Shown: positions 49,714 through 59,564, counted from the first letter of the stretch. The stretch is 64,000 nt of DNA from Aliivibrio sp. S4MY1 (GCF_028765545.1 NZ_JARACP010000018.1:1-64000); one strand, 5' to 3'. Numbers and translations: made by a program. Notes: generated by a model from the sequence alone, not told the origin.

Positions 49714-51099
49714 TTATAACTCATCAAAAGCATCAATTGCCTCTGATAGTTTTTTTACACCATGTATTTGCATACCTTCAATACCGCCTTTTGGCATATT
49801 AGCCGCTGGGACAATCGCTTTTTTAAAACCATGCTTATAAGCTTCCATTAAACGTTCTTGTCCACTTGGTACTGGACGGATCTCGCCGGCAAGACCTATT
49901 TCACCAAATACGACAACGTCCTTTGGTAAAGGACGATCTTTAAAACTAGATAGTAGTGCAATAATTAACGCCAAATCCGCACTCGTTTCAGCCACTTTAA
50001 CACCACCGACTACGTTAACAAAAACATCTTGATCTGCCATTTGCAAACCTCCATGCTTATGCAATACCGCAAGCAACATCGACAATCGATTTTGATCTAA
50101 ACCTACCGATACTCGTCTCGGATTTGAAAGTTGAGAATAATCAACCAGCGCTTGTATTTCGACAAGCAATGGACGAGTCCCCTCCCATACCACCATCACT
50201 GAACTACCAGAGGTTTCTTCTTCACCACGAGATAAGAAAATCGCGGATGGATTACTCACCTCTTTTAACCCTTGTCCAGTCATAGCAAAAACCCCGAGTT
50301 CATTAACTGCACCAAAACGGTTTTTATGGCTGCGAAGCGTTCTAAAACGGCTATCAGCGCTACCATCAAGTAATACGGAACAATCAATAATATGCTCCAA
50401 CACTTTAGGCCCTGCTAAAGTGCCATCTTTGGTTACATGACCGACTAAGAAAATAGCCACATTATTTTGTTTTGCATATCGAGTTAAAGCGGTTGCTGAC
50501 TCACGAACTTGTGCGACACTGCCGGGTGATGATTGAACATCCGCTACGTGCATGACCTGAATCGAATCAATAACCATGATTTTAGGTTGCTCTTTTTCAG
50601 CGACCTGACAAATCTTCTCAATATTGGTTTCAGACAACATTTTTAAGTTATCTTTTGGTAACCCAAGACGTGATGCACGCATCGCAACTTGCTGTAACGA
50701 TTCTTCACCTGTGACATATAACGTCGGCATTTCAGCGGCTAATCGACACATTGTTTGCAAAAGTAGTGTGGATTTTCCTGCCCCTGGATTACCACCAATT
50801 AAAATTGCAGCACCAGGAACAATCCCACCACCTAAAACACGATCGAACTCTTTAAATGAGCTACTAAATCGAGGGACTTCTTGTAGATCAATACTCGATA
50901 ACGTTTGTACTTCAGAGTCTATCGCAGATCCAGCATAGCCTCCTCCTGACAGGCGTTCATTTCGAGCGACCTGTGGAAAAGCGGCCAGTCTAACCTCTGT
51001 AATCGTGTTCCATGCCCCACAAGCATTACATTGACCTTGCCAACGAGGAAAGTCTGCTCCACAATCATTACAAACATAGGCGCGTTTTGCTTTTGCCAT
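49714..51099 (-). CDS. radA: DNA repair protein RadA (Sms)
   Basis: This 461-residue RecA-like DnaB-type helicase helps branch migration of recombination intermediates. The N-terminal zinc finger (CNDCGADFPRWQGQCNACG), Walker A GGNPGAGKST, the RadA-specific KNRFG motif (SHKNRFGAVNELG) and a C-terminal Lon-protease-like domain (about 330-461) are all present. The neighbours EF-G2 and a large PilZ protein match V. cholerae. Confidence 0.97.
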   Translation of the reverse strand: MAKAKRAYVCNDCGADFPRWQGQCNACGAWNTITEVRLAAFPQVARNERLSGGGYAGSAIDSEVQTLSSIDLQEVPRFSSSFKEFDRVLGGGIVPGAAILIGGNPGAGKSTLLLQTMCRLAAEMPTLYVTGEESLQQVAMRASRLGLPKDNLKMLSETNIEKICQVAEKEQPKIMVIDSIQVMHVADVQSSPGSVAQVRESATALTRYAKQNNVAIFLVGHVTKDGTLAGPKVLEHIIDCSVLLDGSADSRFRTLRSHKNRFGAVNELGVFAMTGQGLKEVSNPSAIFLSRGEEETSGSSVMVVWEGTRPLLVEIQALVDYSQLSNPRRVSVGLDQNRLSMLLAVLHKHGGLQMADQDVFVNVVGGVKVAETSADLALIIALLSSFKDRPLPKDVVVFGEIGLAGEIRPVPSGQERLMEAYKHGFKKAIVPAANMPKGGIEGMQIHGVKKLSEAIDAFDEL

Positions 51100-51216
51100 A
51101 TATCACCGACATATAAATAGTTAAAGTGATGGGTATTACTATTTAACATATAGTGTTAAATATTTTAGCAACTCTGCCGATAACCCCATTAGATTGTTAT
51201 TACTGTACCAGAAATC

Positions 51217-53562
51217 ATGCAGCAAGAAGAATATCAAAGCTACGTTGAACAACTTATCCCTGTATTTGGCGAACCAGATTTTGAATTGGTTTGTAACCAA
51301 ATCATGGCTCATGAACACGCATCAATTCATTTAATCGTCAAAATTGAGTTGAAGCGTATCATGACGCCTTGTAAAAAAAGCATTGATTTACGAGGGAGAG
51401 TAAAAGGACAATGCCACCAATACGAACTTGATGGCTATACCCATTGGTTAGATGATGTCGCCATAAATACCTACCATAAAAGTATTGAACGTTATGGCAG
51501 CTATACCGAAGGTGTATGGGAAGCATTAACCAATACACGTAATAATTTTCGAGTTTTACATAAAAATAAAGAACTGATTTCAGCATCTGAAGATAAAAAC
51601 GATGACGGTTTATTTAAAACCAAACTAATTCGTTTTGGTCATTATCTAACACGAAGCGAAAACCGTTTACGCATGTCAACGCAAGTTACTGTACTTCTAC
51701 CAAATGGCAACCTAATTCATGGTACGAGTAGCGATCTTTCCTCTTCCGGTGCCAGAATCAAAGTTCCTGCCGCTTTCGAATATGGTTTAGGTCAAATTAT
51801 TCAAGTTAGCTTTCCTACTCTTGCAAAAGAAACAGGCATTAAAGATCTTAATGGTGATTTTCCATATCGAATTCTTGGTATTCATGACAGTGAAGAAAGT
51901 GACAGTTATCGTTGGTTGCGCCTTAAAATGGAAGCTAACCACGATATTATCGCTATCGCCATTGATGAAAAACTGAATAAAAATAAACGTCGAACTCTGC
52001 ACGATCAAAAAGATCAAGTTGTCCGTGCACGAACGCAAGGGTACGAGCACTGTTTTTTACGTCATACCACTAACATCCCGTTATTCTTCTCTGGTGATAT
52101 CTTAAAATATGCCATCCTTACTGATCATAATGAATCCCTTTGGAAGCACTGGCATGACGAAAAGAATCAACCAGTAATCAATCACCTATTTAAAGCTGAA
52201 CGTATGCAGTTTTTAACCAAACCAGGGTTAAAAGCCAGTCGCACACATTTTTACAGTTTTAAACATGATCATGAAGATCGAGAACTTTTCTATTCAATGA
52301 TGTCTTCAGAAGGGACTCAGCAGGAACGCCAACTATTCTGGCATATTGGTGCTAAGCGAAAGAGCTGGAAGGTGATCCGCCTTTCTCTTTTTGAACTAGA
52401 AAAAGGAGATAAAGAACGTCTGCTTACCGTTGCCCCTGAGATGGAAGGCGTACTTTCAACTCTAACGCACATGGGGATCTTAACAGAGATCAGCTTGCCA
52501 GAAACACAGAAGGATTATCTCTTAACAGATAAACCAGCGCTTGCGCCTAAAGAATTAAATCCATATCGTCATGCCACGGCACCAATCAGCCAAGCGCATT
52601 CACTTTATTTTGATTCAGCACCTCGTCGAACAGAGCCTAGGTTTAACTATCAAACTCTCGTGACCTTACATCACCCTCTGCTTGGGGATGTGACAGGAAG
52701 AACATTAGATATATCAATAAATGGACTCTCAATTCAATTAGATAAAGCGGTACAACTGACAAAAAAATCAGACGTAAAAGTAACATTTAATGATTTGCAG
52801 AGTTTAGATAAAAATACGCCATTAAGTCGTATTGGATACCATGTATTAAAAGTCGCTTCTAATGGTATTAATATTCAGCTCCATATTGAAGACAGCTTAA
52901 AAACCCAAAAAAGCAAAGCATTTTTAAGCCGCTTAATCGAGCATAATATTGAAAGATTACCTATGGATTATGAGCAACTTCCATCCATGGAGATGCTGAA
53001 AATCATGCATCAATTATTGCTTAACAAACTAACGACAACACCTTTTTTTATCGAAAAAGATAACCATAAAATTAAGACTCGTTGTATTGGGGTTAACTTC
53101 CCTCTCAATCGCCTAAATAAGATTTGGCAGCATTTAGGGGATGAAAACACCCTCAATTTAGAACCTATTTTTAAAACAAGGGTGCGTCAGTTGCTGATAG
53201 AACCATTAAAAACACCCGCAAATAAACGTTCGCATCATCACGAAATCTACCTTGCGGTTGTTATTAAAAATGGGAAGATAAAATCTGTTTTCACTCGCAT
53301 GCTGCAGGAATTCAGTTCATATAACGATCGTTTAACTTTTATAAAAAAAGCAAAAGAGCATGGCGAATTTTTAGCAATCAGAGTGACCACTACAGCGGTT
53401 AAAAATCCATTATCAACCACATCAGAGAGTGAGTTAAGCCAACTTGCACAGCATGCGATTCACTATGCTAGAGCACTTGAAAATGAATTATCAAGTATTG
53501 TCGGTTGTGGTGAAATCGCAGATATTACTGATGAAGTATTAATTCGACTTGAATTAGGGTAG
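51217..53562 (+). CDS. Large protein with two PilZ domains (PlzC-like)
   Basis: This 781-residue cytoplasmic protein has two PilZ modules. The first (about residues 148-250) has RSENR and DLSSSG; the second (about 470-570) has RTEPR and DISING. Both therefore keep RxxxR and DxSxxG for c-di-GMP binding. The N-terminal 145 residues and the 570-781 tail have no recognised domain. Its place beside radA and EF-G2 matches V. cholerae plzC (VC2344, recalled, not checked), which was reported to bind c-di-GMP. No membrane segment or output enzyme is visible. Confidence 0.87.
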   Translation: MQQEEYQSYVEQLIPVFGEPDFELVCNQIMAHEHASIHLIVKIELKRIMTPCKKSIDLRGRVKGQCHQYELDGYTHWLDDVAINTYHKSIERYGSYTEGVWEALTNTRNNFRVLHKNKELISASEDKNDDGLFKTKLIRFGHYLTRSENRLRMSTQVTVLLPNGNLIHGTSSDLSSSGARIKVPAAFEYGLGQIIQVSFPTLAKETGIKDLNGDFPYRILGIHDSEESDSYRWLRLKMEANHDIIAIAIDEKLNKNKRRTLHDQKDQVVRARTQGYEHCFLRHTTNIPLFFSGDILKYAILTDHNESLWKHWHDEKNQPVINHLFKAERMQFLTKPGLKASRTHFYSFKHDHEDRELFYSMMSSEGTQQERQLFWHIGAKRKSWKVIRLSLFELEKGDKERLLTVAPEMEGVLSTLTHMGILTEISLPETQKDYLLTDKPALAPKELNPYRHATAPISQAHSLYFDSAPRRTEPRFNYQTLVTLHHPLLGDVTGRTLDISINGLSIQLDKAVQLTKKSDVKVTFNDLQSLDKNTPLSRIGYHVLKVASNGINIQLHIEDSLKTQKSKAFLSRLIEHNIERLPMDYEQLPSMEMLKIMHQLLLNKLTTTPFFIEKDNHKIKTRCIGVNFPLNRLNKIWQHLGDENTLNLEPIFKTRVRQLLIEPLKTPANKRSHHHEIYLAVVIKNGKIKSVFTRMLQEFSSYNDRLTFIKKAKEHGEFLAIRVTTTAVKNPLSTTSESELSQLAQHAIHYARALENELSSIVGCGEIADITDEVLIRLELG

Positions 53563-53583
53563 CTAATGTGAATTAATTTTAAT

Positions 53584-53607
53584 AAAGCCCATTAATTCAT
53601 GGGTTTT
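53584..53607 (+). terminator. Probable terminator after the large PilZ gene
   Basis: AAAGCCCAT/ATGGGTTTT around a TAATTC loop has a short T run at the end. Confidence 0.55.
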
Positions 53608-53675
53608 ATTATTTAAAAACAAAATGATAAGTGTTATTAATGACTATATAAACCTAAGGAATCAACTGGTATATT

Positions 53676-54356
53676 ATGCAAATAGCTCTTGTTGAAGATA
53701 ATGAAATCTTAAACCACCACCTGTCTAGTCAATTAAAAGATCAGGGACACGTTGTTTATTCTGATAGAACCGCCTCTTCTTTTTTACAAACGGTACAGAA
53801 AAAAGAACATATTGATGTCATGATTGTTGATTTAGGTTTACCTGATTTCGACGGTATCACTCTCATCAAGCAAATTCGCCGCAAAGAAATTAATAGCCCT
53901 ATTCTAATACTTACCGCTCGTGGAAACTGGCAAGATAAAGTCGAAGGGCTTGAGGCTGGAGCTGATGATTACCTAGTAAAACCTTTCCAATCTGAAGAAT
54001 TAATAGCAAGGCTTTATGCTCTAGCAAGACGAGCGGCCGGATTTACACAATCAAAAGTAACCGCTGAAAATATTGAATTAGATATAAAAGCAAAAACCAT
54101 CCATGTAGACGGTCAATTTCTACAATTAACTTCATTTGAATATGATATTGCTGCTTATTTAATTAAAAATAGCCAGAAGATCATATCAAAACAGCAATTT
54201 GTCGATGCTTTATATCAACGAGATTCAGAAGTTCAATTAAATAATATTGAAGTCATTATTTCGCGATTAAGAAAGAAGTTTGCAGCGGTTGATCATAAAG
54301 ATCTTATTAGTACAGTAAGAGGTCAAGGTTATCAGTTTCAAATAAAGGCTAAATAA
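53676..54356 (+). CDS. PhoP-like response regulator (OmpR family)
   Basis: This 226-residue regulator has a receiver domain (1-about 118) with the acidic pocket VEDNE, phospho-acceptor Asp in MIVDLGLPDFDG and the Lys of DDYLVKPF. A winged-helix DNA-binding domain follows (about 130-225; LTSFEYDIAAYLIKN, VEVIISRLRKKF-like recognition helix and TVRGQGYQF). ARGNWQDKVEGLEAGADDYL and the ending TVRGQGYQF resemble E. coli PhoP closely. The kinase gene begins 2 bp downstream. Its operon converges with the tad operon. Confidence 0.92.
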   Translation: MQIALVEDNEILNHHLSSQLKDQGHVVYSDRTASSFLQTVQKKEHIDVMIVDLGLPDFDGITLIKQIRRKEINSPILILTARGNWQDKVEGLEAGADDYLVKPFQSEELIARLYALARRAAGFTQSKVTAENIELDIKAKTIHVDGQFLQLTSFEYDIAAYLIKNSQKIISKQQFVDALYQRDSEVQLNNIEVIISRLRKKFAAVDHKDLISTVRGQGYQFQIKAK

Positions 54357-54358
54357 TA

Positions 54359-55702
54359 ATGAGACGCTTAGTAAAAAATCAATTTCGACGACGAATATTA
54401 TTCAGCTTTTTAGGTGTGGTAGTTGGTTTTTTAATACTAAATGGTTACCTTCGCTATCAAACAGCACGTTCTGATTTAATCACTGAATACACCCTTGATA
54501 TAGCTTATCACTTCCCGTCTATTTTTAATGAAATGGTATCATCGAATTTTATCATGCCATTACAAGAAGGGAATAAATCTCAGTATTACAATTCATCGTC
54601 TAAAGATATAACCATTGTTATTTGTGACAACAATGATAATTTGCTATGGGATAGCATGCAAAAAGGCCCACCCTCCCATATAGAGAATATCTGTACTGAT
54701 TTACCTAAAAATGAGAATAAACCTATTCTTATTGAAAAGCCAAGTGGTGCAGTTTTTATTTCCCATTCAATGAGCATTGAAAGTAACAATGATCTCCCAT
54801 CCAGACGAGTGATATTACTCAGTCGCATGGAAGGTAAAATATCTCGACTACACACTCTAAAAATCCAATTAGCTATTTCTTATACTGTTCTTATTTTAAT
54901 TGCCATCTTTGGGGTTTTATGGGGTTACAATCGCTCATTTCATCCTTTAAATAAGCTTCACAATGAATTAAAGAACATCAAAGATAACGAACAAAAAAAA
55001 CTTATCTATCACTATCCTGAAGAGCTAGATCCTATAGCCCAAACAATTAATCGCTTACTTGAACAACAAGATGAGCAATCAAGTAAATATAAAAAAGCGA
55101 TGGATGATTTAGCACACAGTCTTAAAACTCGAATCGCGACCTGTGATGCATTGTTGTATCAGAAAAAGCCACCCATAGCCGATATTATGGAACAACTAAA
55201 TGACATGGACTCGGTGATTCAGCATCAGTTAAAGCGAGCATTAATGGGCTCAAGGGGGATCAGCAAACACCATACTTTAGTCGAGCCTATAATAGAAAAG
55301 CTAACGAAAATGTTTAATAAAATCCACCAAGAAAAGGGAATTAAATTTATTCATAACTACACAAAAGATCAAACTCTTCCTATAAATTATGATGACCTTA
55401 TGGAAGTGTTAGGTAATATTTTTGAAAATAGTTACCGCTTTGCGGATAGCTCTATTATTTTATCTATCATTGAGCGTAGTGAAGGGGTCAATATCCATAT
55501 TGAAAATGATGGTGAAGCGTTACCTCATGACAAAATCAAATCTGTATTTCAACGAGGGGTACGAGCAGATGAAAAAAATCCAGGGACAGGGATTGGACTC
55601 GCTGTATGTGAAGAGATTATATCTAGTTATAACGGACAAATCTGTTTTCATGCGCAAGATACTGGCACAAGGTTAGAAATGTTTTTACCACACCAGAATT
55701 AA
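54359..55702 (+). CDS. PhoQ-like sensor histidine kinase
   Basis: This 447-residue kinase has two membrane helices (about 14-28 and 172-195) around a periplasmic sensor of about 140 residues. A HAMP-like linker leads to the phospho-acceptor helix with His in DDLAHSLKTRIA, the N box NIFENSYRF and G box GTGIGLAVCEEI. The DLAHSLKT form and ICDNNDNLLWD in the sensor recall PhoQ. However, the long acidic cluster of the E. coli PhoQ sensor is not present, so Mg2+ or antimicrobial peptide sensing should not be assumed. Confidence 0.9.
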   Translation: MRRLVKNQFRRRILFSFLGVVVGFLILNGYLRYQTARSDLITEYTLDIAYHFPSIFNEMVSSNFIMPLQEGNKSQYYNSSSKDITIVICDNNDNLLWDSMQKGPPSHIENICTDLPKNENKPILIEKPSGAVFISHSMSIESNNDLPSRRVILLSRMEGKISRLHTLKIQLAISYTVLILIAIFGVLWGYNRSFHPLNKLHNELKNIKDNEQKKLIYHYPEELDPIAQTINRLLEQQDEQSSKYKKAMDDLAHSLKTRIATCDALLYQKKPPIADIMEQLNDMDSVIQHQLKRALMGSRGISKHHTLVEPIIEKLTKMFNKIHQEKGIKFIHNYTKDQTLPINYDDLMEVLGNIFENSYRFADSSIILSIIERSEGVNIHIENDGEALPHDKIKSVFQRGVRADEKNPGTGIGLAVCEEIISSYNGQICFHAQDTGTRLEMFLPHQN

Positions 55703-55735
55703 AAAAGGAGAACAACTTCTGTTATTCTCCTTTTT
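55701..55735. terminator. Bidirectional terminator between the sensor kinase and tad operons
   Basis: AAAAAGGAGAA/TTCTCCTTTTT is a perfect stem with a 12-nt loop and A/T runs, between the two convergent operons. Confidence 0.92.
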
Positions 55736-55747
55736 CAACAACTCTGT

Positions 55748-56410
55748 TTATTCTTCAGATCCATCTACGTTTGTTATATCAACTCGGCGATTATGATGAC
55801 GACCAGAAACGGTATCATTATTTTCAATCGCATTCGCCTCCCCCGATGAACCAACCTCAAGCAGTGCTTCATCAACTCCCAACTCAACTAAATACGCTTT
55901 AACACTTTCAGAACGAGCCAATCCAAGCGCCATATTATAACTTTTTTTACCTATATTATCGGTATTACCATCCAAGAGAATCACATCATCTTGCTGATCT
56001 ATTTGTTGTGATATTTGATTTAAAATATACTTTGAACGCTCAGTTAACGAGTATTTATCGAAATTAAACAACACTCTTGCTAAGTACTTCTGGTTCACCT
56101 TTTCGTCTTGAACTTCAGCATACGTGAGTAAGTATTCACTGCATTGAGTATCAATGGTTGTGTTTTTAAACTCTTCACTTAACGCGCTTTTTATACTTTC
56201 AGAATCCAGTCTTGCGCTTACTTGCATGAAAGGTCCTTGGTGAAATAGAATCTGCTCACCTTCACCTACGACAACTTGCTCTTGAAATTCAGAGTGTTCT
56301 GTAGCGCAATAATAGTTTAACGCTTGATTGATATCCGCAGTATTTACCGTCTCTTGCCCAGCGATACTAAACGTCGACACTAGCGCCAACAATAAACTTA
56401 TTTTTTTCAT
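55748..56410 (-). CDS. OmpA-family protein at the end of the tad operon
   Basis: This 220-residue exported protein has a signal peptide (MKKISLLLALVSTFSIAGQ) and a C-terminal OmpA/MotB peptidoglycan-binding domain (about 110-215). There VLLDGNTDNIGKKSYNMALGLARSESVKAYL and GRHHNRRVDI are visible. The N-terminal half is not recognised. It follows tadG by 15 bp and is the last gene of the operon. It probably ties the Tad apparatus or its adhesin to the cell wall, as inferred from context. Confidence 0.87.
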   Translation of the reverse strand: MKKISLLLALVSTFSIAGQETVNTADINQALNYYCATEHSEFQEQVVVGEGEQILFHQGPFMQVSARLDSESIKSALSEEFKNTTIDTQCSEYLLTYAEVQDEKVNQKYLARVLFNFDKYSLTERSKYILNQISQQIDQQDDVILLDGNTDNIGKKSYNMALGLARSESVKAYLVELGVDEALLEVGSSGEANAIENNDTVSGRHHNRRVDITNVDGSEE

Positions 56411-56425
56411 TATTTTCTCTCGACG

Positions 56426-57805
56426 TTATTGAGCTAAGTGCCCGACTTCTTCTGATACCAACGACATGATTAAATTTAAAATGTCCTCTTTATCCGTTGC
56501 ATTAAATGCATTCTCTTCACCGACACAGTTTAATAAACCTGTATTGTCATGAATATCATACCCATCACCAAAACCAATCATCGCAATTCTTGCACTCGGG
56601 TCTTCTCCAGTGTTAGTCGGTAATCCTATGCTATACCCTCCAGAAAAATCGACCTTATCTGCATTATTATCATCAGCGGTTATCGGCCCACCTTCTACGG
56701 CATTAATAAGGTTTTCACACATCCCTAAATCAACTAGTTTCTGCATTTGAGTTAAATAGTGCAAAACATCTTCCCCATCAGATAAAATAATAATCAGTTG
56801 TTTAGGGTTTGCTTCCTCTTCATCATCAGTTATGTGATAAGTAAGCAGTTGACTTGCACGTATAATCCCTTGAAGAGAGGCAGTGCCACCGCCAGCCTTA
56901 AACTCACTTATATCGTGATTAAATGAAGAAAAATCAGATGTATACATAATGTCAAAAAATTCTGCTTCTTCATCACCATTAGGAACTCGTGATGCTTTTC
57001 CTTTAGTAAAAAACTGCTTATTTATTGTTTTTTGCGCATGGAATATATCTCCTGCATCATACCCCTCTGGTTTATAAGTCGTGATACGCTGATCTCGGAT
57101 AATAAGTTTATTATTCCCTTTATTCACCGTTCTACGATTATAACCTGTCATCGCCACACGATGTTTAGGGCCAGCGGTTGTGTCGTTATAAATTTGCAAT
57201 TCATCTGTCACCATTCGAACCACATCTTTTAATTCATTAAGACGTGAAGGACCTACCATAGGCCCATCAATGCTAGGGTTTGAGCCTGTCGGACCATGCC
57301 CCTCCCAATCCCAATTCATTGAGTTTGAAAAATCGATAACAAACGTGATATCCATCGGCTGACTGTTTTGAAATTTTCTCGCTTTTGAAGAACCCGTGAC
57401 ATCAAATGACTCTCCAAATCCAATGGTCACGTCATTCCCCGGAAACCAAGATAAATGCTGCGTTCGTCCTGCGACTCGATATTCTACAAAAGGACGTTTA
57501 TTATCGTCTGCGGTACATTCTGCTATTTCTGAGCACTCTAACTTTTCTACTTTGATATCAACTAAGTTATCCATGTCATAAAGATAATGACCGATGTAAT
57601 CTTTACCTGTTTGTGTCGATGTTACGTCTTCTTCACCATAAGCAGATACCGCTAACACAGCGGCTTCGGCTGCATCTTCTAATCTGGCTTTTGATTGAAG
57701 CGCTCTAGCCCCATCAGAAGCCAACGTAAATACACCAAATAAAATAGGAATACACATTACAAATAAGATAGCAGCATGGCCTTGCTGTTTCTGTATAGGC
57801 TTCAT
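56426..57805 (-). CDS. tadG: TadG-like protein with TadE N-terminus and VWA domain
   Basis: This 459-residue protein starts with a TadE/Flp-like hydrophobic segment after a basic KQQGHAAILFVMCIPILFGVFTLASDGARAL (Gly before the helix as in type IV pilin-like signals). A von Willebrand A domain follows (about 150-430) with the metal-site DFSNS in ITFVIDFSNSMNW. Tad loci of vibrios often end with such a protein, which is a candidate surface adhesin or pilus-associated minor pilin. It is 2 bp after tadF. Prepilin processing by TadV is not proven. Confidence 0.88.
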   Translation of the reverse strand: MKPIQKQQGHAAILFVMCIPILFGVFTLASDGARALQSKARLEDAAEAAVLAVSAYGEEDVTSTQTGKDYIGHYLYDMDNLVDIKVEKLECSEIAECTADDNKRPFVEYRVAGRTQHLSWFPGNDVTIGFGESFDVTGSSKARKFQNSQPMDITFVIDFSNSMNWDWEGHGPTGSNPSIDGPMVGPSRLNELKDVVRMVTDELQIYNDTTAGPKHRVAMTGYNRRTVNKGNNKLIIRDQRITTYKPEGYDAGDIFHAQKTINKQFFTKGKASRVPNGDEEAEFFDIMYTSDFSSFNHDISEFKAGGGTASLQGIIRASQLLTYHITDDEEEANPKQLIIILSDGEDVLHYLTQMQKLVDLGMCENLINAVEGGPITADDNNADKVDFSGGYSIGLPTNTGEDPSARIAMIGFGDGYDIHDNTGLLNCVGEENAFNATDKEDILNLIMSLVSEEVGHLAQ

Positions 57806-57807
57806 TC

Positions 57808-58356
57808 TTACCTTCCTATCACAATAGAGTCAGACATAACTCGTGTATAATTTTTTCCGACTAGACCACCAAACCAATTATTACTTTCATAACAAATAGC
57901 AACTCTATACAGAGGCATCTTTCTTCCTCTAACACTCAACACAGTTAATTTTTCAAGCTCATTGATAGATTGATCTACTCGACAACGAATTGTGCCACGT
58001 TGTTCACTAATAATTGGGTTAGGAGTATCGACATCTGCAAAACTTAGCTCTTCAACTAAAAAACCATAATTACTCTCATCAAATACATTGAAGGTTCTTG
58101 CTAATGAATGCTTGGCGATATTATTTAATGAGGTAACTTCACCTGCTGTGAGTTGATAATCTGCACCGTACAATTGTGTTCTTTCTTTTAAAACGTTAAC
58201 TAAAGAGTAAGAGAGGCGATCTAGCTTTCCTTTGATCGATATTTTCATAATTACATCACCACTAAAGGCTAGTAATAAACTAAAAACAACTCCAACAATG
58301 GCAAATTCAATACTGAATACACCACGCTGCTTAGATTTCAAATTTAGACCGTTCAT
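57808..58356 (-). CDS. tadF: TadF-like pseudopilin
   Basis: This 182-residue protein has a short basic leader ending KSKQRG, followed by VFSIEFAIVGVVFSLLLAFSG. That is the G/xxxxE prepilin-type pattern with Glu at +5/+6, as in TadE/TadF pseudopilins. The rest is soluble and holds several Cys. Its start overlaps the 3' end of tadE by 26 nt, which points to translational coupling; another start could be used. Confidence 0.85.
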   Translation of the reverse strand: MNGLNLKSKQRGVFSIEFAIVGVVFSLLLAFSGDVIMKISIKGKLDRLSYSLVNVLKERTQLYGADYQLTAGEVTSLNNIAKHSLARTFNVFDESNYGFLVEELSFADVDTPNPIISEQRGTIRCRVDQSINELEKLTVLSVRGRKMPLYRVAICYESNNWFGGLVGKNYTRVMSDSIVIGR

Positions 58357-58816
58357 ACTCTTGCACCACTATCATTTCACGACTTAAGTTTGCATTTCTA
58401 CTAAATAGATAAGAGAAAATAGGTGTGAATTGATAATCAATTCTATAGATAGCCAGAGCATTATTCGTTTCTTCTCCGCACTCTCTTGTTCTTTTCCCTT
58501 CAGGAATTTTGCACCCATCAACCACCTCTTCTAATGCAGACATCGAAGGTAAATAATGAACGGCGATTCTGAAATTATCCGCAGAGGTTACTGTGTTCCA
58601 AATGCTTTTTTCTCGATGAAGAACACCATCTATAATTTTTAAATATTCCCCTTCTCCCTTTTTGGCACTGCGAGACGCTTCTGAAATAGCCACATCATTA
58701 ATCGCAGAAATATATGACATATAGCTCATTTCAACCCAAGCCATACACATAAACCAAAACGCAAGAAAGCCCATCGCAAATTCAATAGAAGCCACCCCTT
58801 TTTGCTTTGACTTCAT
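58331..58816 (-). CDS. tadE: TadE-like pseudopilin
   Basis: A protein of about 161 residues with leader KSKQKG and helix VASIEFAMGFLAFWFMCMAWVEM, the same prepilin-type pattern as its neighbour tadF. TadE and TadF are minor pseudopilins needed for Flp pilus assembly. I chose ATG 58816, 4 nt after the tadD stop. An in-frame ATG at 58846 and the frame opening at 58858 would overlap tadD and add residues before the leader. The ribosome site is weak either way. Confidence 0.82.
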   Translation of the reverse strand: MKSKQKGVASIEFAMGFLAFWFMCMAWVEMSYMSYISAINDVAISEASRSAKKGEGEYLKIIDGVLHREKSIWNTVTSADNFRIAVHYLPSMSALEEVVDGCKIPEGKRTRECGEETNNALAIYRIDYQFTPIFSYLFSRNANLSREMIVVQEYERSKFEI

Positions 58817-58820
58817 ACTA

Positions 58821-59564
58821 TTACTGCTCTTGAATAACTTGTTCATATGAGAAGCCATCTACTTTTTGTAAGGACTGGTAAATATGTTCAATCTCTTGTT
58901 TATTGTGTGACTCAGAAAGAACCGATTCAACGAACTCTTTGTTCCCTTCTTTTGCCATACTTAACACTAAATTAGCCATAATTTGTTCGTCAGCTTGACC
59001 TGTACGATAGATAGGTAATAAACGACGAGCAGCTTGTTTATATTTTCCCTCTGCAATATCTAATACTGCTAAATTATTTGCGATGGTATTACTGTCGTAA
59101 AAATGCAGTTTTGCTTTATTAAAGTAACGACGCGCTTTTTCATATTGGTATTCATGCCCATACAAGATGCCTAATAAATTTTCTGTTTTGGCATTTTCAG
59201 GTTCTTCATCTAGCGCTTTTAACGCCGTTGAAATCGCCTCTTGGTACTGGCCTAAGTCACCTAGCGCACTTGCTTGTAAGAAAAGTGTTTTACCACTTGG
59301 TTCCTCTTTTATGTTCGATTTTAAATAGAACAGTGCGTTATCTGGGTCTTCCAGTTTTAATAAATTCTCAGCTAAATCTTCCCTTAGCTCAGGATTATCA
59401 TTTTCTTCTAATTGAGTTTTATATAAGTCAACTAAAGCAACGTAATTATGAGTTTGTTGGTAAATATCAATTTTGGAATCAATTAAACTGCTCTGGCTAT
59501 ATTGACGAGAACTGCACGCAGATAATAATAAAACGATAGAAATCAAGAGTGTTTTTTTAAGCAT
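58821..59564 (-). CDS. tadD: TadD-like TPR lipoprotein
   Basis: This 247-residue lipoprotein has signal MLKKTLLISIVLLLSACSS with its Cys at position 17. Several tetratricopeptide repeats follow, such as LGQYQEAISTALKALDEEPENAK and EYQYEKARRYFNKAKLHF. TadD is a pilotin-like factor for the RcpA secretin in other species. Its first 8 nt overlap the end of tadC, so it is part of the tad operon. Confidence 0.9.
   Translation of the reverse strand: MLKKTLLISIVLLLSACSSRQYSQSSLIDSKIDIYQQTHNYVALVDLYKTQLEENDNPELREDLAENLLKLEDPDNALFYLKSNIKEEPSGKTLFLQASALGDLGQYQEAISTALKALDEEPENAKTENLLGILYGHEYQYEKARRYFNKAKLHFYDSNTIANNLAVLDIAEGKYKQAARRLLPIYRTGQADEQIMANLVLSMAKEGNKEFVESVLSESHNKQEIEHIYQSLQKVDGFSYEQVIQEQ

Noticed and set aside
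54586-54855. Minus-strand open frame within the sensor kinase gene
   Set aside because: It is antisense to a well-supported coding region; its residues show no domain pattern, and no promoter or ribosome site is apparent.
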